Assembly (NCBI RefSeq): GCF_009711055.1
Contig: NZ_WMJY01000001.1
Location: forward strand, 62,001-126,000
Length of the DNA stretch: 64,000 bases
Reading direction: 5' to 3'
From: Myroides pelagicus
GTDB lineage: Bacteria; Bacteroidota; Bacteroidia; Flavobacteriales; Flavobacteriaceae
Part shown: positions 17,939 to 27,248 of the stretch, piece after piece
Layout: every line of letters starts with the position of its first letter
How positions within the stretch are numbered: position 1 is the stretch's first letter
Program-made: the position numbers and the translations under genes
The notes under the pieces: generated by a model
The model's database searches: none
Told to the model about the DNA's origin: nothing
What the model saw: only the letters and a program-made list of their open reading frames with translations

Positions 17939-18232
17939 ATGGATACAGCTTCATTTACAGGTTTTTTGAAAACCTTGTGTATAATAATCTTAATTTATTA
18001 TGCATTCAAATTCGCTATGCGATACTTACTTCCAATGCTCTTAGTGAAAGCTGCTAAGAAGGCAAGTGAGAATTTTCAACAACGACAACAAGATTTCTAC
18101 CAAAACAATGGTAATACAAACTCGTCAAATAACACCTATCAAGACACTGAGTCAGCTAACACGGGTAAAGTGCCTCGTTCGACTAAAGTTGTAGGTGAAT
18201 ACATCGAGTTTGAAGAAATCGATAAAAAGTAA
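17939..18232 (+). CDS. DUF4834 family small membrane protein
   Basis: A 97-residue protein with one N-terminal membrane helix (about residues 10-35, TLCIIILIYYAFKFAMRYLLPMLL), an amphipathic KKASENFQQRQQ segment, a low-complexity Asn/Ser/Thr stretch and a conserved-looking GEYIEFEEIDKK end. This matches the DUF4834 family of flavobacteria, of unknown function. The start ATG at 17939 was chosen over an upstream TTG because of the promoter position. Confidence 0.8.
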   Translation: MDTASFTGFLKTLCIIILIYYAFKFAMRYLLPMLLVKAAKKASENFQQRQQDFYQNNGNTNSSNNTYQDTESANTGKVPRSTKVVGEYIEFEEIDKK

Positions 18233-18261
18233 AGGGTTCTGATTAATCAGAACCTTTTTTT
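18233..18261 (+). terminator. Intrinsic terminator after the DUF4834 gene
   Basis: GGTTCTGATTAATCAGAACC (18235-18254) is a perfect palindrome followed by T7. Confidence 0.88.
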
Positions 18262-18354
18262 ATGTGGTCTTTTTTCTCTATTCTATTTTTATACCTCCAT
18301 TTTATTTAGTTAATTTAGCGACTCATATATAATGCTAAAACGCTTAAGATAAAT

Positions 18355-20790
18355 ATGGATATTTTAAAAAAGATTTTGCCTCATCTATTGGTTATATTGG
18401 GGTTTATAACTATTTCTCTTCTATACTTTTCGCCTGTTCTTTCTGGTAAAACGATCTATCAATCAGACATCGTGCAATATACGGGTATGGCTAAAGAACA
18501 AATTGAGTTTCGAAAACAAACCGGAGAAGAGCCTTATTGGACTAATAGCGCTTTCGGGGGAATGCCTACATATCAGTTAGGTGCCAAGTATCCTAATAAC
18601 TTTATCAAAGATATTGATTCAATTTTTCGCACTTTACCAAGGCCTGCGGACTATTTATTCTTGTATTTTTTTGGGTTTTATACTTTACTAATATCCTTGG
18701 GATTAAGGCCATTACGCTCATTTATAGGAGCTTTAGCTTTTGGTTTCTCCACTTATTTAATCATTATTTTAGGGGTAGGACATAATGCTAAAGCACACGC
18801 TATTGCTTATATGCCAATGGTATTGGCAGGGGTAATGCTCGTATTTAGAAAAAAATGGATTGTTGGAGGTATTCTAACCGTGTTTGCAGCTGCCCTAGAG
18901 ATTAGTGCCAATCACTTTCAAATGACTTATTATCTGTTGTTGCTTTTATTAGTCGTGACAGCTTATTATACAGTTTATTACATAAAAAATAAAGACTATA
19001 AATCACTCGCTACGGCTTTTGGAATCTTTGTGATTGCTGCTATTTTGAGTATTGGAGCAAATGCAACTAACTTGTTAGCTACTTCCGAATATACTAAATT
19101 CAGTACGAGAGGAAAAAACGAATTAACCTTTAATCCCGATGGGAGCAAAGCGAATTCTTCCAATGCCCTTAGCTATGATTATATCACCGAATACAGTTAT
19201 GGCAAATTTGAAAGTCTGAATTTATTAGTTCCTCGTTTGACTGGTGGAGCAAATAACGAAAAACTAGGGGAGGATTCTAGCCTCTTTAAATTTGCACAGA
19301 CTATTGGAGCCTCACCTTTAGAAGCTAAACAGTTTGCTGACCAAGCACCTACATACTGGGGTGATCAGCCTATAGTAGCAGCACCTGCTTATATAGGGGC
19401 TGTTGTTTTCTTTTTATTTGTCTTAGCCTTCTTTACTGAAAAGCGCAAGTTTAAATACATCTTTATTGCTGGAGCCTTACTTTCCTTATTATTATCATGG
19501 GGTAAGAACTTCTCATTATTAACAGACTTTTTTATTGATTATGTACCGCTATACGATAAGTTTAGAGCTGTTTCTTCCATTCAAGTTATCTTGGAGCTAT
19601 GTGTACCTGCTTTAGCTATTTTAGGCTTATATAGCTTTTCTAAAGGATCCAAACAAGAACAACTAAATGCATTAAAGTACAGTTTAGGAATTGTTTTAGG
19701 GTTACTAATTGCTTTGTTTTTTATTAAAGGCACACTGAACTTCTCAGGACTTAACGACAGTTACTACCGTCAAGCCTACGGAGACTACGGAATGAGCTTT
19801 GTAAAAGCATTGATTGAAGATAGAAAAGCAATGTATTCGGCAGATTTAATCCGCAGTTTTGTATTTGTCCTCTTAGCTGGAGGAGTCCTATATGGAGTGT
19901 ACAAAGAAAAGATTGCTACACAATACAGCCTTATTATTTTAGGTTTACTGATGACTACTGACTTGGTATTGGTGGATAAGAAATATGTAAATGACACTAA
20001 TTTTGTACCTAAAATACAGATGGAAAAACCATTCAGTCCTACACAAGCTGATAAAGCAATTCTTTCTGACCCAGAACACTTTAGGGTATTTGAGATGCAA
20101 GGTGGGTTTAACAGCGCCCGTGCTTCTTTTTTCCACAATTCACTAGGTGGGTACCATGCAGCAAAGCCAAGACGCATGCAGCAATTAATGGACTATCAGA
20201 TTAACCAAAACAATATGGAAGTGCTTAATATGCTAAATGTTAAGTACATCATTCAAAAAGATGAACAAGGCAATGATATACCTTTAGTAAATCCTGAAGT
20301 AAATGGAAATGCTTGGTTTGTATCTTCACTGGCAACGGTTCCTAATGCAGACGAAGAAATGAAAGCGCTATCTACTTTAAAGTCTAAAGAGCAAGCAATT
20401 ATTAATAACACTGATAATCCTTTGGCTACTGCTTTGAGAGCAAATTATACTACAGATTCCCTAAGTAGTATAACACTCGTAAATTACGCGCCAAACAAAT
20501 TAGTTTATACAAGTAAGAATTCAAATGACGGTTTTGCCGTATTCTCAGAAATATATTATCCAAAAGGCTGGAAAGCAAGGATTAATGATAAAGAAGTCGA
20601 AATATTTAATGTTGATTATGTATTAAGAGGTATCGAAATACCTAAAGGAGAACACACTATATCATTTACTTTCGAACCTGAAGTAATAAAAAAAGGTAGT
20701 ATAATTTCGTTAATCAGCTTTATTATCATAATTTTATTAACAATAATAGCTATCGGTTATACGTGTAAAAAAGATTGTAATAAAAAATGA
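18355..20790 (+). CDS. YfhO family polytopic membrane protein
   Basis: An 811-residue membrane protein with about 13 hydrophobic segments, an extracytoplasmic loop after the first helix (LYFSPVLSGKTIYQSDIVQY), and a hydrophilic C-terminal domain (about 560-780) ending in a last membrane helix and a Lys-rich tail. This is the YfhO family layout, which has a GT-C-like fold and in Firmicutes takes part in glycosylating envelope polymers. It overlaps by 4 bases (ATGA) with a cytoplasmic glycosyltransferase, so the two likely work together on a cell-surface glycan or lipid. Substrate unknown. Confidence 0.85.
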   Translation: MDILKKILPHLLVILGFITISLLYFSPVLSGKTIYQSDIVQYTGMAKEQIEFRKQTGEEPYWTNSAFGGMPTYQLGAKYPNNFIKDIDSIFRTLPRPADYLFLYFFGFYTLLISLGLRPLRSFIGALAFGFSTYLIIILGVGHNAKAHAIAYMPMVLAGVMLVFRKKWIVGGILTVFAAALEISANHFQMTYYLLLLLLVVTAYYTVYYIKNKDYKSLATAFGIFVIAAILSIGANATNLLATSEYTKFSTRGKNELTFNPDGSKANSSNALSYDYITEYSYGKFESLNLLVPRLTGGANNEKLGEDSSLFKFAQTIGASPLEAKQFADQAPTYWGDQPIVAAPAYIGAVVFFLFVLAFFTEKRKFKYIFIAGALLSLLLSWGKNFSLLTDFFIDYVPLYDKFRAVSSIQVILELCVPALAILGLYSFSKGSKQEQLNALKYSLGIVLGLLIALFFIKGTLNFSGLNDSYYRQAYGDYGMSFVKALIEDRKAMYSADLIRSFVFVLLAGGVLYGVYKEKIATQYSLIILGLLMTTDLVLVDKKYVNDTNFVPKIQMEKPFSPTQADKAILSDPEHFRVFEMQGGFNSARASFFHNSLGGYHAAKPRRMQQLMDYQINQNNMEVLNMLNVKYIIQKDEQGNDIPLVNPEVNGNAWFVSSLATVPNADEEMKALSTLKSKEQAIINNTDNPLATALRANYTTDSLSSITLVNYAPNKLVYTSKNSNDGFAVFSEIYYPKGWKARINDKEVEIFNVDYVLRGIEIPKGEHTISFTFEPEVIKKGSIISLISFIIIILLTIIAIGYTCKKDCNKK

Positions 20791-22076
20791 AAGAAAAAGT
20801 TTTAATAGTTAGTTACTATTGGCCTCCTGCAGGTGGGCCAGGAGTACAGCGCTGGTTAAAGTTTGTCAAATACCTACCTGATTTTAATATTGATCCGGTG
20901 GTATATATCCCAGAAAATCCCACATACCCTCTCATAGATGCTGAAATGTCAAAGGATCTAAGAGAAGGAACTACAATATTAAAGGCTCCTATCAAGGAGC
21001 CTTATAAGTTCGTCGATAAAATAGTTAAGAAAAAAGCAAAGACGATGAGTGCAGGAATGATTCCCAATCATCGCAATCAAACTAGAATCGAAAAAATATT
21101 GCTTTGGATCAGAGGAAATCTATTTATCCCTGACTCTAGAGTTGCCTGGGTAAAACCATCTATAGCCTATCTCAAAAAGTATCTAGCAGAGAATCCAGAT
21201 ATAACAAAAGTAATCACCACAGGGCCTCCTCATAGCGTACACTTGATCGGCAAAGGATTAAAGGAGCAAGTAGGAGTCAAGTGGATTGCAGACTTTAGAG
21301 ACCCTTGGACTACTATAGGCTATCACAAAGAGCTAAAATTAACACAGCGCTCTGCCGATCGCCATTTTGCACTGGAGAAAGAGGTCCTTACCACAGCCGA
21401 TCATATCTTAGTCACTAGTAAGGGAACGAAAAAAGAATTTGAACAAAAGACATCAACGCCTATTTCTATTATTACCAATGGATATGATATTGCCCATTTT
21501 GGAAAAATAGAACTAGATCAAAAGTTTACGATTTCTCACATAGGTTCTTTTTTATCCGATCGCAACCCTCGTGTACTCTGGAAAGCACTCAGTGAATTGC
21601 GCAAAGAAAACGAAGCCTTCAGGGAAGCTTTTCACCTTAATCTGATAGGAAAGGTCAGTCAAGATATTCTAGACACTGTAGAGGAGTTCAAGTTAGGGGA
21701 GTGTACAACCAATTATGGCTATATCAATCATCAAGAGTCCTTGCTTAAAATGAGACAATCTCAAGTGCTATTACTCATAGAAATTGACTCAGAAGAGACG
21801 ACATGCATCATACCTGGTAAGCTATTTGAATACATGGCTGCAGAACGTCCCATATTAGCTATAGGACCTGAAGAAGCTGATTTCTTCGAAATTATCCAGC
21901 AGACCAATACCGGAAAGATAGCGCTGTACAGCGAAAAAGATAAAATAATCGATATATTGCTAGAATACTTCAAGCTATATCAACAAAATCAACTCAAAGT
22001 ATACGCCATGGGGTTACAGTACTTTAGTAGAAAACGACTAACTGAACGATTAGTTACCGCAATTAAAAGTTTATAA
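20787..22076 (+). CDS. Glycosyltransferase (GT4-like, GT-B fold)
   Basis: A 429-residue cytoplasmic glycosyltransferase. The N-terminal SYYWPPAGGPGVQRWLKFVKYL glycine loop and the C-terminal CIIPGKLFEYMAAERPILAIG with the nucleotide-sugar-binding Glu pattern fit GT4-like enzymes. There is no signal peptide. The ATGA overlap with the YfhO-like gene suggests translational coupling and a shared envelope pathway. Donor and acceptor cannot be told from sequence. Confidence 0.85.
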   Translation: MKEKVLIVSYYWPPAGGPGVQRWLKFVKYLPDFNIDPVVYIPENPTYPLIDAEMSKDLREGTTILKAPIKEPYKFVDKIVKKKAKTMSAGMIPNHRNQTRIEKILLWIRGNLFIPDSRVAWVKPSIAYLKKYLAENPDITKVITTGPPHSVHLIGKGLKEQVGVKWIADFRDPWTTIGYHKELKLTQRSADRHFALEKEVLTTADHILVTSKGTKKEFEQKTSTPISIITNGYDIAHFGKIELDQKFTISHIGSFLSDRNPRVLWKALSELRKENEAFREAFHLNLIGKVSQDILDTVEEFKLGECTTNYGYINHQESLLKMRQSQVLLLIEIDSEETTCIIPGKLFEYMAAERPILAIGPEEADFFEIIQQTNTGKIALYSEKDKIIDILLEYFKLYQQNQLKVYAMGLQYFSRKRLTERLVTAIKSL

Positions 22077-22086
22077 AATACTACTT

Positions 22087-22127
22087 AGAGCAGTTTTTCT
22101 TTACCATTTGAAAAGCTGCTCTTTTTT
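22087..22127 (+). terminator. Intrinsic terminator after the glycosyltransferase gene
   Basis: AGAGCAGTTTTTC pairs with GAAAAGCTGCTCT with one bulge, followed by T7. Confidence 0.82.
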
Positions 22128-22194
22128 TGATTTAATTTTTAAATCTTTTGAGAGTTTGGGGAATTAATTCAAAGGCATATACTCCGCTTATAGT

Positions 22195-22305
22195 CTTTGG
22201 CTTGCCAAATGGTGCGGAATACGTGTAGTTTCTTTGCAGTTTGCCTGCCTAGAAGGCTGTTCTTGGGAAGAAAATCTCAAGCATACTGTACGCAATGGTC
22301 AAGCA
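22195..22305. repeat. Inverted-arm intergenic repeat, copy B
   Basis: Contains TTGCCAA (22202-22208), GGTGCGGAATACGTGTAGT (22211-22229), CTAGAAGG (22249-22256), TTGGGAAGAAAATCTCAAGCATACTGTACGCAATGG spread over 22263-22297. Its outer arms are imperfectly complementary. It lies between convergent genes. Between 22310 and 22500 there is AT-rich sequence with no ORF. Confidence 0.65.
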
Positions 22306-22503
22306 TCTCTGATTATAATTTCTCGGAAGTATTTAAAAAATGAGCAGATAACTAATGAGTAACTAACTGATTGACAACCAAAAAATCTACAAAACTTTTA
22401 AGTAAAACAAAATACTACGTTTCAAAATGTACTTAAGTCCTGTCCTAAAGTATGAAAAAATTTTTATTATATACTTATTCTAGGGCAGACACAAGACAAA
22501 AAT

Positions 22504-22535
22504 AAAAGAGAGAGACCTTTTGGACTCCCTCTTTT
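22504..22535. terminator. Terminator downstream of uvrA
   Basis: AAAAGAGAGAGACC pairs with GGACTCCCTCTTTT at 12 of 14 positions around a short T-rich loop. Its minus-strand reading has a U-rich tail, so it ends uvrA, 3 bases after the stop. Confidence 0.72.
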
Positions 22536-22537
22536 AC

Positions 22538-25351
22538 TTATAATTTTGCTTTTAAATATTTACCAGTTAATGACTTTGGATTTTTGACGATTTCTTCTGG
22601 CGTGCCGAAAGCAACCAGATTACCACCGTTTTCTCCACCTTCAGGACCAATGTCTATGATATAATCCGCACACTTAATCATGTCTAAATTGTGTTCAATA
22701 ACAATAATGGAATGTCCTTTTTCAATAAGAGCATTAAATGAGTTGAGTAGCTTTTTAATATCGTGAAAATGAAGACCTGTAGTAGGTTCATCAAAGACAA
22801 AAAGTACTTTATCACGCGTGGTACCAGCCAACAAAAAAGAAGCTAGTTTGATACGCTGTGCTTCACCTCCAGACAGGGTAGAAGAGGACTGTCCAAGCTG
22901 AACATATCCTAAACCAACATCCTGTAAAGCCTGCAACTTATTTGTTATTTTGGTTTGCTTGTGCAAAGAGAAAAAAGCAAGAGCTTCATCGATAGTCATG
23001 GTCAAAATATCATCAATATTTTTCTCTTCAAATTTGACTTCAAGGATTTCTTTCTTAAAGCGTTTTCCATGGCATGTCTCACACTCTAGGTGTACGTCAG
23101 CCATAAACTGCATCTCTACAGTTACACTACCTTCCCCTTTACAAGTCTCACAGCGTCCACCTTCAACGTTAAAAGAGAAGTGTTTGGGCTGATAACCTCT
23201 TAGTTTAGAAAGCTGTTGCTTTGAATACAAATCTCTAATATCATCATAGGCTTTGATATAAGTAACAGGATTAGAGCGGGAGCTACGCCCTATCGGGTTT
23301 TGATCGACGTACTCAATAGCTTTAATACCCGCAAAATCACCTTTTAACTCCGTAAATTGACCTGGCTTATCACTTAGCCCAGTAAGTTTTTTCTGAATTG
23401 CAGGAAACAAAATACTCTTGACTAAGGTAGATTTACCAGACCCAGAGACTCCAGTAATAATAGTCAAACAATCAAGAGGAAAAGTAACATTAATATTCTT
23501 TAAGTTATTCTCTCTCGCACCGATCACTTCAACATATTGCTTGTATTTTCTTCTTTTCTTCGGTACTTCAATTGCCAAGTCTCCGTTCAAATACTTAGCA
23601 GTAAGAGAATCACCCGCCTCAATAACTTCTTGATAAGTTCCTTGGGCAACTAACTCTCCACCAAGACTCCCAGCCTCAGGACCGATGTCAATAATCTGAT
23701 CAGCCGATTTCATAATATCTTCATCGTGCTCAACCACTATAACCGTATTTCCTAAACGCTTTAGATCCCTTAGCACTTCGATTAGTTTTTCCGAATCATT
23801 AGGATGCAAGCCAATACTTGGTTCATCAAGGATATAGATAGATCCAACCAAGCTACTTCCTAAAGATGTTGCTAAGTTAATGCGTTGGGATTCACCACCA
23901 GACAGGGTAGAAGAGTTACGATTAAGTGTTAAATAGCTCAATCCTACATTTTCTAAAAACCCTAAACGATTGTTTATTTCAATCAATAAACGTTTAGCAA
24001 CTTGCACGTCGTATTTATTTAAGTCTAAATTGTCAAAGAAAGGAATTAAATGTTTGATTGGAAGATCGACTAATTCAGAAATAGTCTTCCCGCCAACTTT
24101 TACATAATTTGCTTCAATTCTTAAACGCTTACCTTTACAAGTAGGACACTTTGTTTTTCCTCTATAACGCGATAGGAGTACTCTATTCTGAATTTTATAG
24201 CTTTTATCTTCTAATTCTTTAAAAAAATCGTTTAGCCCAGTAAAGAAACTATTACCTTCCCAAAGCAGAGCTTTTTGCTCCTCTGATAGTTCAAAATAAG
24301 GCTTGTGGATAGGGAAGTCAAATTTATAAGCGTTATTAACTAATTGATCGCGATACCAACTCATCGAATCACCTCTCCAAGGAAAAACAGCGTTTTCATA
24401 GATGGATAATCCAGTATTAGGAATAACTAATTCATCGTCAATACCAATTACATTACCATAGCCATCACAAGAAGGACAAGCACCGTAAGGATTGTTAAAA
24501 CTAAACAAGTGAATATTAGGCTCTAAAAAGCTAATCCCATCAAGTTCAAAGCGATTAGAAAAGTGCTTTTTAGTTGCGTTTTTTAAATCAAAAACATAAC
24601 ACTCTCCTTTTCCTTCAAAATAAGCAGAGTCAACAGAATCTCCAAGTCGATTGTAAAATTCCTCATTGTCTTTGACTACTAAACGGTCAATGATTAAGAA
24701 TAGGTCATTTAGATCATAGGAATTAATTTGCTCAATATCATTATTTTGTAGAAACTCATCGAGGCGAAGCATCTTTTCATTCACAAAAATACGTGCATAT
24801 CCCTGTTGAAGTAATACATTCAAATACTCAGCAAGTTCTCGGTCCTCTTCTAAATGAATAGGAGCAAGCAACAATAGCTTAGCATCAATAGCAAACTCTT
24901 TAATATAGTCTAAAACATCAGAAACGGTATCTTTCTTTACCACTTCATTAGAAATAGGTGAGTAGGTCTTACCAATACGAGCGTATAAAAGTTTGAGATA
25001 ATCATAAATCTCAGTAGAAGTCCCTACAGTAGAACGTGCATTTGTCGTATTAACTTTCTGTTCGATAGCGATAGAAGGAGCGATACCCTTAATGTACTCA
25101 ACTTTAGGTTTGTCAATACGACCTAAAAATTGTCTAGCATAAGAGGATAAACTCTCAACATATCTACGCTGGCCTTCAGCATATAAAGTATCAAATGCAA
25201 GGCTAGACTTACCCGAACCAGATAGTCCAGTGATGACAATAAATTGATTTCGAGGAATTACAACATCTAAGTTCTTTAGATTGTGTAATTGCGCCCCTTT
25301 TATAATTATATTTTTTTTAGGATCAATCCCTGATAGATCTATCTTCTTCAT
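22538..25351 (-). CDS. uvrA: Excinuclease ABC subunit A
   Basis: Damage-recognition ATPase of nucleotide excision repair. Two ABC modules: Walker A GLSGSGKSS near residue 43 and GVSGSGKST near 640, each with its own LSGGESQR or LSGGEAQR signature. The zinc modules CPSCDGYG, CPTCKGKR and CETCKGEG-CETCHGKR are present. Length 937 is normal. Monocistronic, read on the minus strand; a minus-strand TATCTTTG box lies at 25373-25380. Confidence 0.97.
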   Translation of the reverse strand: MKKIDLSGIDPKKNIIIKGAQLHNLKNLDVVIPRNQFIVITGLSGSGKSSLAFDTLYAEGQRRYVESLSSYARQFLGRIDKPKVEYIKGIAPSIAIEQKVNTTNARSTVGTSTEIYDYLKLLYARIGKTYSPISNEVVKKDTVSDVLDYIKEFAIDAKLLLLAPIHLEEDRELAEYLNVLLQQGYARIFVNEKMLRLDEFLQNNDIEQINSYDLNDLFLIIDRLVVKDNEEFYNRLGDSVDSAYFEGKGECYVFDLKNATKKHFSNRFELDGISFLEPNIHLFSFNNPYGACPSCDGYGNVIGIDDELVIPNTGLSIYENAVFPWRGDSMSWYRDQLVNNAYKFDFPIHKPYFELSEEQKALLWEGNSFFTGLNDFFKELEDKSYKIQNRVLLSRYRGKTKCPTCKGKRLRIEANYVKVGGKTISELVDLPIKHLIPFFDNLDLNKYDVQVAKRLLIEINNRLGFLENVGLSYLTLNRNSSTLSGGESQRINLATSLGSSLVGSIYILDEPSIGLHPNDSEKLIEVLRDLKRLGNTVIVVEHDEDIMKSADQIIDIGPEAGSLGGELVAQGTYQEVIEAGDSLTAKYLNGDLAIEVPKKRRKYKQYVEVIGARENNLKNINVTFPLDCLTIITGVSGSGKSTLVKSILFPAIQKKLTGLSDKPGQFTELKGDFAGIKAIEYVDQNPIGRSSRSNPVTYIKAYDDIRDLYSKQQLSKLRGYQPKHFSFNVEGGRCETCKGEGSVTVEMQFMADVHLECETCHGKRFKKEILEVKFEEKNIDDILTMTIDEALAFFSLHKQTKITNKLQALQDVGLGYVQLGQSSSTLSGGEAQRIKLASFLLAGTTRDKVLFVFDEPTTGLHFHDIKKLLNSFNALIEKGHSIIVIEHNLDMIKCADYIIDIGPEGGENGGNLVAFGTPEEIVKNPKSLTGKYLKAKL

Positions 25352-25372
25352 GCTGTTTTATGTTGGAGAGGA

Positions 25373-25380
25373 CAAAGATA
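25373..25380 (-). promoter_or_regulatory. Predicted -7 box (TATCTTTG) of uvrA
   Basis: TAnnTTTG match on the minus strand 22 bases from the uvrA ATG. No -33 TTG at the right spacing. Confidence 0.4.
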
Positions 25381-25475
25381 ATCCTTTCTTTAAACTATTT
25401 AAAGCAGAGAAGAAGAGTTATAGTAAAGTATCAAAAAAATAAATATTTGTTAATGTTAAAAAGAATAGTGAATTC

Positions 25476-25507
25476 TTGTTTTTTTTAACATTTAATTACT
25501 ATATTTG
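25476..25507 (+). promoter_or_regulatory. Promoter of the sigma factor gene (TTG-21-TATATTTG)
   Basis: TTG at 25476-25478 and TATATTTG at 25500-25507, 21 bases apart, form a full Bacteroidota housekeeping promoter. The leader to the ATG at 25592 is about 80 bases. Confidence 0.65.
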
Positions 25508-25591
25508 TTGCTCAATCATAAACCCAAAACGCCTATAAAACAACATTACTTTTAGATTAGAAATAAAATATTGCTATTAAAAGAATTTGTT

Positions 25592-26179
25592 ATGGTATAT
25601 ACAGAGATGCCAGATGCAAAGCTTATTAAGTTTTACATTGAGGGCGTAGAGCAAGCCTTGGAGGTACTTATTAAAAGACACCAAGCTAAGATTTATGGTT
25701 TTATCTTTTCAAAAGTTTCAAATGCAGACCTTGCAGATGATATCTTTCAAGATACCTTTATAAAGGTAATCCACACACTAAAATCAGGGAAATATAACGA
25801 GGAAGGAAAATTCTTGCCATGGGTTATACGCATAGCACATAATCTAATTATGGATCACTACAGAAAAGAGAAGCGATCACAAGTAGTGAAAGATACAGAA
25901 GAATTCTCATATTTCTCCATATTAAAAGAAGAAGGGGACAATATAGAGAGTATCTTGATTAAAGAACAAATAGAGAAGGACTTAACCTCACTTTTGGAAG
26001 AGCTACCAGAGGATCAAAGACAGGTAGTGTTAATGCGTATTTTTCAAGACTTAAGTTTCAAAGAAATAGCCGAACAGACCGATGTAAGTATCAATACAGC
26101 ATTAGGTAGAATGCGTTATGCACTACTAAACTTGAGAAAACTGATCAATGAAAATAAGATTATTTTAAGTAATCAATAA
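25592..26179 (+). CDS. RNA polymerase sigma factor, ECF-like sigma-70 family
   Basis: A 195-residue two-domain sigma factor. Region 2 covers about residues 20-95 (VLIKRHQAKIYGFIF, DIFQDTFIKVI, FLPWVIRIAHNLIMDHYRK, the last being the -10 recognition helix). Region 4 covers about 130-185 (LPEDQRQVVLMRIFQDLSFKEIAEQTDVSINTALGRMRYAL, the -35 recognition HTH). Start chosen at ATG 25592; a TTG 21 bases upstream is unlikely. No anti-sigma factor with a membrane segment follows; instead there is a 48-residue ORF. It is divergent from uvrA and has a housekeeping-type promoter. Confidence 0.9.
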   Translation: MVYTEMPDAKLIKFYIEGVEQALEVLIKRHQAKIYGFIFSKVSNADLADDIFQDTFIKVIHTLKSGKYNEEGKFLPWVIRIAHNLIMDHYRKEKRSQVVKDTEEFSYFSILKEEGDNIESILIKEQIEKDLTSLLEELPEDQRQVVLMRIFQDLSFKEIAEQTDVSINTALGRMRYALLNLRKLINENKIILSNQ

Positions 26180-26230
26180 TAAACTGATATGTTTTGTCGT
26201 TTAATAAGTAAACAACAAAATATATCGCTT

Positions 26231-26377
26231 ATGAAGAACATTTACATTACTAAGAAGCAGGATGTAATGCTGCCTCAGAAGAAGACTATTGATTTTATAT
26301 TAAATTACTCAAAAAGTCTTACAAGCATACAGTTAAATAAATTAATACTGCCAAGCATTAGTTCAATGCAAAACTAA
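26231..26377 (+). CDS. Small protein downstream of the sigma factor
   Basis: A 48-residue ORF (MKNIYITKKQDVMLPQKK start, then TIDFILNYSKSLTSIQLNK) that ends just before a shared terminator. An upstream in-frame ATG at 26189 would give 62 residues. The KTIDFILNYSKSL segment looks like proteins I have seen after sigma factors in flavobacteria, so I favour a real gene, possibly a sigma-factor partner. That role is inference from position only. Confidence 0.5.
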   Translation: MKNIYITKKQDVMLPQKKTIDFILNYSKSLTSIQLNKLILPSISSMQN

Positions 26378-26383
26378 AAAAAG

Positions 26384-26421
26384 AAAACCCTAAGAGACTA
26401 TTTCTTCTTAGGGTTTTTCTT
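26384..26421. terminator. Bidirectional terminator between the small protein and endonuclease III
   Basis: AAAACCCTAAGA (26384-26395) and TCTTAGGGTTTT (26406-26417) form a 12-bp stem. It overlaps the last codons of the endonuclease III gene, whose Lys-rich C-terminus is encoded by the hairpin arm. Confidence 0.85.
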
Positions 26422-27066
26422 TTGATTATATTGGTTAATAACAGTTTTTCTTCCAATTACAGAAGTAATCACATCTAACTCTAGATTCCAACCACGAGCA
26501 GGACTATATTGTCTACCATACCAAACAAGTTGGAGGTGGAGCTTGTTCCATTTATCTTTTGGAAATAAACGCTTAGCGTCTTTCTCTGTTTGCTGTACAC
26601 TTTTACCATTGGATAAGTTCCAGCGGTACATCAAGCGATGAATATGAGTATCTACAGGAAAAGCTGGAATATCATAAGCCTGAGAAATAACAACACTAGC
26701 TGTTTTGTGTCCTACTGCTGGCAATTCCTCTAATGCTTCTAAATCAGCAGGAACATCACCATTGTATTTATCAATTAATATTTTAGACAAGCCATAAATA
26801 CCTTTTGACTTCATAGGAGATAATCCACAGGGCCTAATAATCTCTTGAATTTCTTCAACCGTCATTTTAACCATGTCATAGGGATTATCTGCTTTAGCAA
26901 ATAATAAAGGAGTAATCTTATTTACACGCTCATCTGTACACTGAGCAGACAAAAGTACTGCAATCAATAAGGTATAAGGATCCTTATGATCTAATGGTAC
27001 AGGAATCTCCGGATAGAGGGCATCAAGTGTCTCTAATACAAATTGAATCTTTTCAGCTTTAGTCAT
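26398..27066 (-). CDS. nth: Endonuclease III-like DNA glycosylase lacking the iron-sulfur cysteines
   Basis: Excises oxidised pyrimidines and nicks the abasic site. The helix-hairpin-helix LEELPAVGHKTASVV carries the catalytic Lys121, and Asp139 is in FPVDTHIHRL. Length 222 fits. In E. coli Nth four C-terminal cysteines hold a 4Fe-4S cluster; here the corresponding stretch (QYSPARGWNLELDVITSVIG) has no cysteine, so the cluster must be absent. The only cysteines are Cys43 and Cys80. The fold can work without the cluster in related enzymes, so it is probably active. Confidence 0.92.
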   Translation of the reverse strand: MTKAEKIQFVLETLDALYPEIPVPLDHKDPYTLLIAVLLSAQCTDERVNKITPLLFAKADNPYDMVKMTVEEIQEIIRPCGLSPMKSKGIYGLSKILIDKYNGDVPADLEALEELPAVGHKTASVVISQAYDIPAFPVDTHIHRLMYRWNLSNGKSVQQTEKDAKRLFPKDKWNKLHLQLVWYGRQYSPARGWNLELDVITSVIGRKTVINQYNQKKNPKKK

Positions 27067-27229
27067 TTCTATAGGTTTATAAGCAAAAATATAGAAACTA
27101 AATTTAATAAACTAACAGGGAGTATTAGAAGATAGTATAGTAGTATTCAAAAACTCTATTTAACATAATATGTATTATGATATAGTGTAAAGATAATTAA
27201 AATTATATAGGAGAATATCAAGTAATACT

Positions 27230-27237
27230 TACATTTG
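27230..27237 (+). promoter_or_regulatory. Predicted -7 box (TACATTTG) of the EamA transporter gene
   Basis: Exact TAnnTTTG match only 11 bases before the ATG at 27249, so the transcript would be almost leaderless. No -33 TTG is visible. Confidence 0.45.
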
Positions 27238-27248
27238 TAGAAAAAAGA

